This document shows, in pieces, positions 61,080 to 64,000 of a stretch of 64,000 nt of DNA. Under the pieces are notes generated by a model that was not told the origin of the DNA, ran no database searches, and worked only from the letters and a program-made list of their open reading frames with translations. The position numbers and the translations under genes are program-made. Source of the stretch: AC-56 sp963702195 (lineage in GTDB: Bacteria; Actinomycetota; Thermoleophilia; Solirubrobacterales; 70-9); NCBI GenBank assembly GCA_963702195.1, contig OY969725.1, forward strand, positions 1-64,000, given 5' to 3'. Numbering within the stretch: position 1 is the first letter of the stretch; each line of letters begins with the position of its first letter.

Positions 61080-61146
61080 CTGTGGCGTCCTCGAGAACGA
61101 AGCGCAGCGTGTCCCCGCCTCAGCGGAATGCAAGCCCCGCCTCGCG

Positions 61147-62031
61147 CTAGACGAACGAGAGGAGCTCGGCCGCGACCTCGTCGGGCCGCTCCTCGGCGAG
61201 GAAGTGCCCGCAGTCGAGTGGCCTTCCCCGTAGGTCGGGGGCGAGCTCGCGCCAGACGTCGAGCACGTCATACGACGCACCCAGGCCTTGACGGCTCCAC
61301 AGCACCAGGACCGGGCAGTCGACGGCGGCCGAGGCATCCGCCTCGTCGTGGATCAGGTCCACGCTGGCCCCGGCGCGGTAGTCCTCGCAGGTGGCGGCGA
61401 TCGCCTGGTCCGTGAAGCAACGCCTGTACTCGGCGACCGCTTCGTCCGCGAGCAACGTCCGGTCGCCACTCCATTCGGCGAGCGTCCACTCGAGATAGAA
61501 CGCCGGATCCGCGCCGATCAGGCGCTCGGGTAGAGGCGCTGGCTGGATCAGGAAGAAGTAGCGCCAGACGGTCGTCGCTCGCGCCCGATCGACCGTCGCA
61601 TAGATCGTCCGGGTGGGGACGATGTCCAGAATCGCGAGATGGTCGACGGCTTCGGGACGGTCGAGCGCCATTCGAAGCGCCACGCGGGCGCCCCGATCGT
61701 GGCCGACCACGGAGAAGCGGTCGAATCCGAGCGTTCTCATCAGCTCGAGCTGGTCGGCGGCCATGGCCCGCTTGGAATACGCGGCGTGGTCGCGGTCCCG
61801 CGGCGGCTTCTCGCTGTCGCCGTAACCCCGCAGGTCGGGACAGACGACGGTGTGGTCGTCCTGAGCGAGCATGGGGGCAACCCGGTGCCACATCGCGTGC
61901 GTCTGCGGATAGCCGTGGAGGAGGAGCACCGGCGGGCCCTCCCCGCCACGCGCGACGGAGAGCTCGACTCCGTTGCTCTCGATCCGGTGGTTCGAAAAGC
62001 CGTCGGGCACGTGATGGACCTTCCCGGACAT
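61147..62031 (-). CDS. Alpha/beta hydrolase, haloacetate dehalogenase-like
   Basis: The 294-residue protein has H-G-Y-P-Q-T-H-A-M-W, P-D-L-R-G-Y-G-D-S and the nucleophile elbow V-G-H-D-R-G-A-R, where Asp rather than Ser is the nucleophile, plus R-M-A-L-D. This is the pattern of fluoroacetate dehalogenase and epoxide hydrolase relatives. A C-terminal D-C-G-H-F supplies the His. The substrate is not proven. It is divergent from the arsR-type gene across the palindromic operator. Confidence 0.85.
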   Translation of the reverse strand: MSGKVHHVPDGFSNHRIESNGVELSVARGGEGPPVLLLHGYPQTHAMWHRVAPMLAQDDHTVVCPDLRGYGDSEKPPRDRDHAAYSKRAMAADQLELMRTLGFDRFSVVGHDRGARVALRMALDRPEAVDHLAILDIVPTRTIYATVDRARATTVWRYFFLIQPAPLPERLIGADPAFYLEWTLAEWSGDRTLLADEAVAEYRRCFTDQAIAATCEDYRAGASVDLIHDEADASAAVDCPVLVLWSRQGLGASYDVLDVWRELAPDLRGRPLDCGHFLAEERPDEVAAELLSFV

Positions 62032-62044
62032 CCGATCAGGAAAC

Positions 62045-62064
62045 AGGTGACTAAATAGTCACCT
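62045..62064. promoter_or_regulatory. Palindromic operator for the ArsR-type regulator
   Basis: AGGTGACTA and TAGTCACCT are a perfect 9-bp inverted repeat with a 2-bp AA spacer. It lies 12 bp before the ArsR-type gene and 13 bp before the divergent hydrolase. A single site could control both transcripts; binding is inferred. Confidence 0.65.
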
Positions 62065-62076
62065 ATACTCCCCGCC

Positions 62077-62388
62077 ATGGACGAGGTGTTCAAGGCGCTG
62101 GCCGACCCAACGCGGCGGGGGCTGCTCGACGCGCTGTACGAGCGCGACGGGCAGACCCTCACCGAGCTCTTCGACGATCTCCCCATGACCCGGTTCGGCG
62201 TCATGAAGCACCTTCGGGTGCTGGAGGAGGCGAATCTCGTCACGACGAGGCGCCGCGGCCGGGAGAAGCTCCACTTCCTGAACCCCGTTCCCATCCGGCT
62301 CATCCACGACCGGTGGGTGAGCAAATACGCAGAGCCCTGGGCCGCTGCGCTCAGCGAGCTCAAGCAAGACCTCGAACAGGAGGAATGA
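62077..62388 (+). CDS. ArsR-family winged-helix regulator
   Basis: The 103-residue protein has the ArsR HTH: F-K-A-L-A-D-P-T-R-R near the N terminus, a recognition helix in M-T-R-F-G-V-M-K-H-L-R-V-L and the wing R-R-G-R-E-K-L-H-F. No metal-binding Cys is seen, so it is not a classical metal sensor. It belongs to the ArsR group paired with SRPBCC proteins; the SRPBCC gene follows directly, coupled by an overlapping stop and start. Confidence 0.92.
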   Translation: MDEVFKALADPTRRGLLDALYERDGQTLTELFDDLPMTRFGVMKHLRVLEEANLVTTRRRGREKLHFLNPVPIRLIHDRWVSKYAEPWAAALSELKQDLEQEE

Positions 62389-62882
62389 TGGACAGGTATC
62401 TGGTGGTGGACGGCGCGGGCGCGATGTCCGTGTTCGAGATCTACATCAAGACCACGCCGGAGCGGCTGTGGGAGGCGATCACCGACCCGGAGATGAGGGC
62501 GAGGTACAGCTTCGGTGTCCGGACCGACTCGGAGTGGACCGAGGGCTCCGCCTACAAGTCAGGGGTCCCGGGCGTCATCGAGATCGCCGAGGGCGAGAAC
62601 GTCGAGCTGGACCCGCCCCGGCGGCTCGTCCAGACGTTCAACGCCCTGTGGAGCGACGACGTGAGGGCCGTCGGGACGTCTCGGGTCACCTGGGAGATCG
62701 AGCCGGTCGGCACCTCGTGCCAGCTGACGGTCACCCACGACCAGCTGCCGGCCGACGCGAACTCGGAGGTCTACGGCGGCTGGACGATGATCCTCTCCGG
62801 CCTGAAGACCCTGCTGGAGACGGGCGAGGCCCTCGATACGCCCGGGTCCCTTCGGTACTCGGGGGCCGCGGAGGGGCGCTGA
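62388..62882 (+). CDS. SRPBCC/AHSA1-domain protein
   Basis: The 164-residue START-like protein has the AHSA1 pattern: I-K-T-T-P-E-R-L-W-E-A-I-T-D-P near the N terminus, P-P-R-R-L-V-Q-T-F and T-W-E-I-E-P, then a C-terminal helix W-T-M-I-L-S-G-L-K-T-L-L-E-T-G. ATG 62388 has AGGAGG 4 nt upstream (ATG 62385 is too close). It probably binds a hydrophobic ligand and works with the cotranscribed ArsR-type regulator. Confidence 0.88.
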   Translation: MDRYLVVDGAGAMSVFEIYIKTTPERLWEAITDPEMRARYSFGVRTDSEWTEGSAYKSGVPGVIEIAEGENVELDPPRRLVQTFNALWSDDVRAVGTSRVTWEIEPVGTSCQLTVTHDQLPADANSEVYGGWTMILSGLKTLLETGEALDTPGSLRYSGAAEGR

Positions 62883-62895
62883 CGCCCCCAAAGCG

Positions 62896-62942
62896 GGAGC
62901 CGTGCGCCGACCGGGTGGCCATCGGTCAGCGCGCGGCTCCCT
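62896..62942. terminator. Long imperfect hairpin between converging genes
   Basis: GGGAGCCG and CGGCTCCC enclose a nested stem (GACC..GGTC region) between the SRPBCC stop and the 3' end of the leftward aroE-like gene. It overlaps the last 17 bp of the latter. T-runs are poor, so function is uncertain. Confidence 0.35.
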
Positions 62943-63819
62943 CGCGAGCGGTCGGGCGCAGCTCACGAGCGGCGGCGGCGAATCGGTCGCCCAGACTGGG
63001 GTCGTCCTCCAAGCCCCAGACCGCGGACAGCGCGGCGGCCCAGCCGTGGCAGAACAGGCTCCAGCCGTCGTGGACCTGCAGGCCGGCCGGGCTCGCTTGG
63101 GCGCGGGCGAGGTCGAGAAAGCGCAGGTCGCCGCGGTAGTTCAGCTCCCACACGACGGCACCCTTCGGAAAACGGACCCGAGCGGACGTCGGGGACCCGG
63201 GCCGCTCCTTGCCCATGCCCGTCGCGTTGACGATCATGGACCCGGGGGGCGCCGACTCGACCAGGTCGTCCCACGGTCCCTCGCCGACGTGGGTCTCAAC
63301 CGGCATCTCGATTCGGCGCTCGACGCGGTCGAGCGCGACCGGATCCCGGTCCGCACACACGAGCCGTCCCCGGCTTCCGGTCGACGCCAGGTGGAACGCA
63401 AGCGCGAGCGCCGTGCCACCCGCCCCGATGCAGACGACGTCCCCGGTGCGCCGCGGCCAGATCTCCTCGACCACCCGTCCAACCGACACGGGGTCGCGCG
63501 CGTAACCCCGAAGGCGCGATCCGTCGCGCCGCACGGCATTGACCTCGCCACAGGCGAGCGCGATCGAATCGAGCTCGTCGAAGCGGTCCCCGGCGGCATC
63601 GAACAGGCGCGTCTTGTGCGCGCTCACGACGGCTCCGGCGACACCGGGGTCGCTGCGGATGTCGTCGAGCAGCCCGACGTAGCGCGGCGGATCGGCATCC
63701 GGGTCGAGATCGACGCCGCGCACGCGGGCGGGTGACGGGAGCATGGGCTGCCACAGCGGCATCGCCCGGTGGACCATCGATCCGGCGGTCGTCACGCCGA
63801 CGAAGAGGACCTCCGCCAC
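62926..63819 (-). CDS. Shikimate dehydrogenase-like protein
   Basis: The 297-residue protein begins at GTG 63819. The N-terminal substrate domain has V-V-S-A-H-K-T, corresponding to the catalytic Lys region of AroE (usually V-T-x-P-x-K). The NADP-binding domain has C-I-G-A-G-G-T-A-L-A and N-A-T-G-M-G. The departures from the AroE consensus suggest a shikimate/quinate dehydrogenase homologue with another substrate. It is 6 bp downstream of a Gfo/Idh/MocA gene, suggesting an operon for sugar-acid or polyol use. Confidence 0.75.
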   Translation of the reverse strand: MAEVLFVGVTTAGSMVHRAMPLWQPMLPSPARVRGVDLDPDADPPRYVGLLDDIRSDPGVAGAVVSAHKTRLFDAAGDRFDELDSIALACGEVNAVRRDGSRLRGYARDPVSVGRVVEEIWPRRTGDVVCIGAGGTALALAFHLASTGSRGRLVCADRDPVALDRVERRIEMPVETHVGEGPWDDLVESAPPGSMIVNATGMGKERPGSPTSARVRFPKGAVVWELNYRGDLRFLDLARAQASPAGLQVHDGWSLFCHGWAAALSAVWGLEDDPSLGDRFAAAARELRPTAREGAAR

Positions 63820-63825
63820 TGCGGG

Positions 63826-64000
63826 CTAGCCGGGCGTGATCGGGACGGGTTCACCGCCACGGCCGGCGGATCGGTAGAGGGCCTCGACCACGAGCGCCTG
63901 GGCGACGGCGTCGTCGCGTCCGAGCAGCGGCCGGTCCGTGCCGCGTATCGCGGCGCCGAAGTTCTCGAGCTCGAGCCGGTAGGCCGGAGCCGGCGGGATC
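63826..64000 (-). CDS. Gfo/Idh/MocA family oxidoreductase, 3' end
   Basis: Only the last 58 codons are inside the window. The sequence Y-R-L-E-L-E-N-F-G-A-A-I-R-G, then L-L-G-R-D-D-A-V-A-Q and A-L-Y-R-S-A matches the C-terminal helices of Gfo/Idh/MocA NAD(P)-dependent sugar dehydrogenases. The N-terminal Rossmann domain is outside the window. Confidence 0.7.
   Translation of the reverse strand, partial: IPPAPAYRLELENFGAAIRGTDRPLLGRDDAVAQALVVEALYRSAGRGGEPVPITPG

Overview
The window is high-GC chromosomal DNA around a replication origin. It most likely comes from an actinomycete, probably class Thermoleophilia (Solirubrobacterales/Gaiellales type). The reasons are the strong GC bias, the origin gene order (parB-parA-rsmG-khpB / yidC-yidD-rnpA-rpmH <> dnaA-dnaN-recF-dciA-gyrB-gyrA), the actinobacterial fhaA-fhaB-pstP-rodA-pbpA-pknB cell-wall/phospho-signalling cluster, and frequent GTG/TTG starts with ATGA/GTGA/TTGA start-stop overlaps. 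The taxonomic call is an inference from gene content and order, not from a search.

Left edge (1-3950): a small integrated element. It holds a lipoprotein, a Rep_trans-like replication initiator, a small unknown protein and a tyrosine integrase broken by a one-base frameshift. It abuts a 40-nt 5' half of tRNA-Ile(GAU), cut exactly at the anticodon loop. Matching arm-type repeats lie at 58-75 and 3817-3834.

Origin block (3995-20219): pdxH, then the leftward segregation/translation/secretion genes (parB, parA, rsmG, khpB, a very basic Ala/Arg-rich protein, yidC, yidD, rnpA, rpmH). Rightward follow the replication genes (dnaA, dnaN, recF, dciA, gyrB, gyrA) and an SDR oxidoreductase. A near-perfect parS site sits on the rnpA/yidD junction, and the best oriC candidate is the dnaA-dnaN junction. 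Next comes a stand-alone locus: a 16-nt Shine-Dalgarno sequence that can pair along its whole length with the 16S rRNA tail, a 14-codon ORF, hairpins and a strong terminator. It faces an HNH endonuclease gene and pheA.

Cell-envelope control block (22176-41162): a membrane-anchored unknown protein and a Ser/Thr kinase with a polytopic membrane half, then fhaA (apparent ATC start), fhaB, pstP, rodA, pbpA, pknB and ddl in a nearly gapless operon. A third kinase with a discoidin-like extracellular domain converges on it. A leftward dedA-uppP-purM-DJ-1 operon follows.

Surface polysaccharide block (39276-52692): a membrane NDP-sugar 4,6-dehydratase, two tandem LytR_C-domain membrane proteins, a FlgD-Ig-like anchored protein, a Wzy/O-antigen-ligase-like protein, a Wzx-like flippase, three glycosyltransferases, a priming sugar-phosphate transferase, two GNAT acetyltransferases and a FemAB/GNAT-like protein. 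Together they look like a complete lipid-linked glycan assembly and attachment pathway.

Right part (52694-64000): mostly metabolic genes: two alpha/beta hydrolases (one haloacetate-dehalogenase-like), metF, a sugar MFS transporter, a CoA-transferase, a histidine phosphatase, a class II aldolase with a PfkB kinase, a secreted GH18 chitinase-like protein, an ArsR-SRPBCC pair with a perfect palindromic operator, a shikimate-dehydrogenase-like protein and the 3' end of a Gfo/Idh/MocA oxidoreductase.
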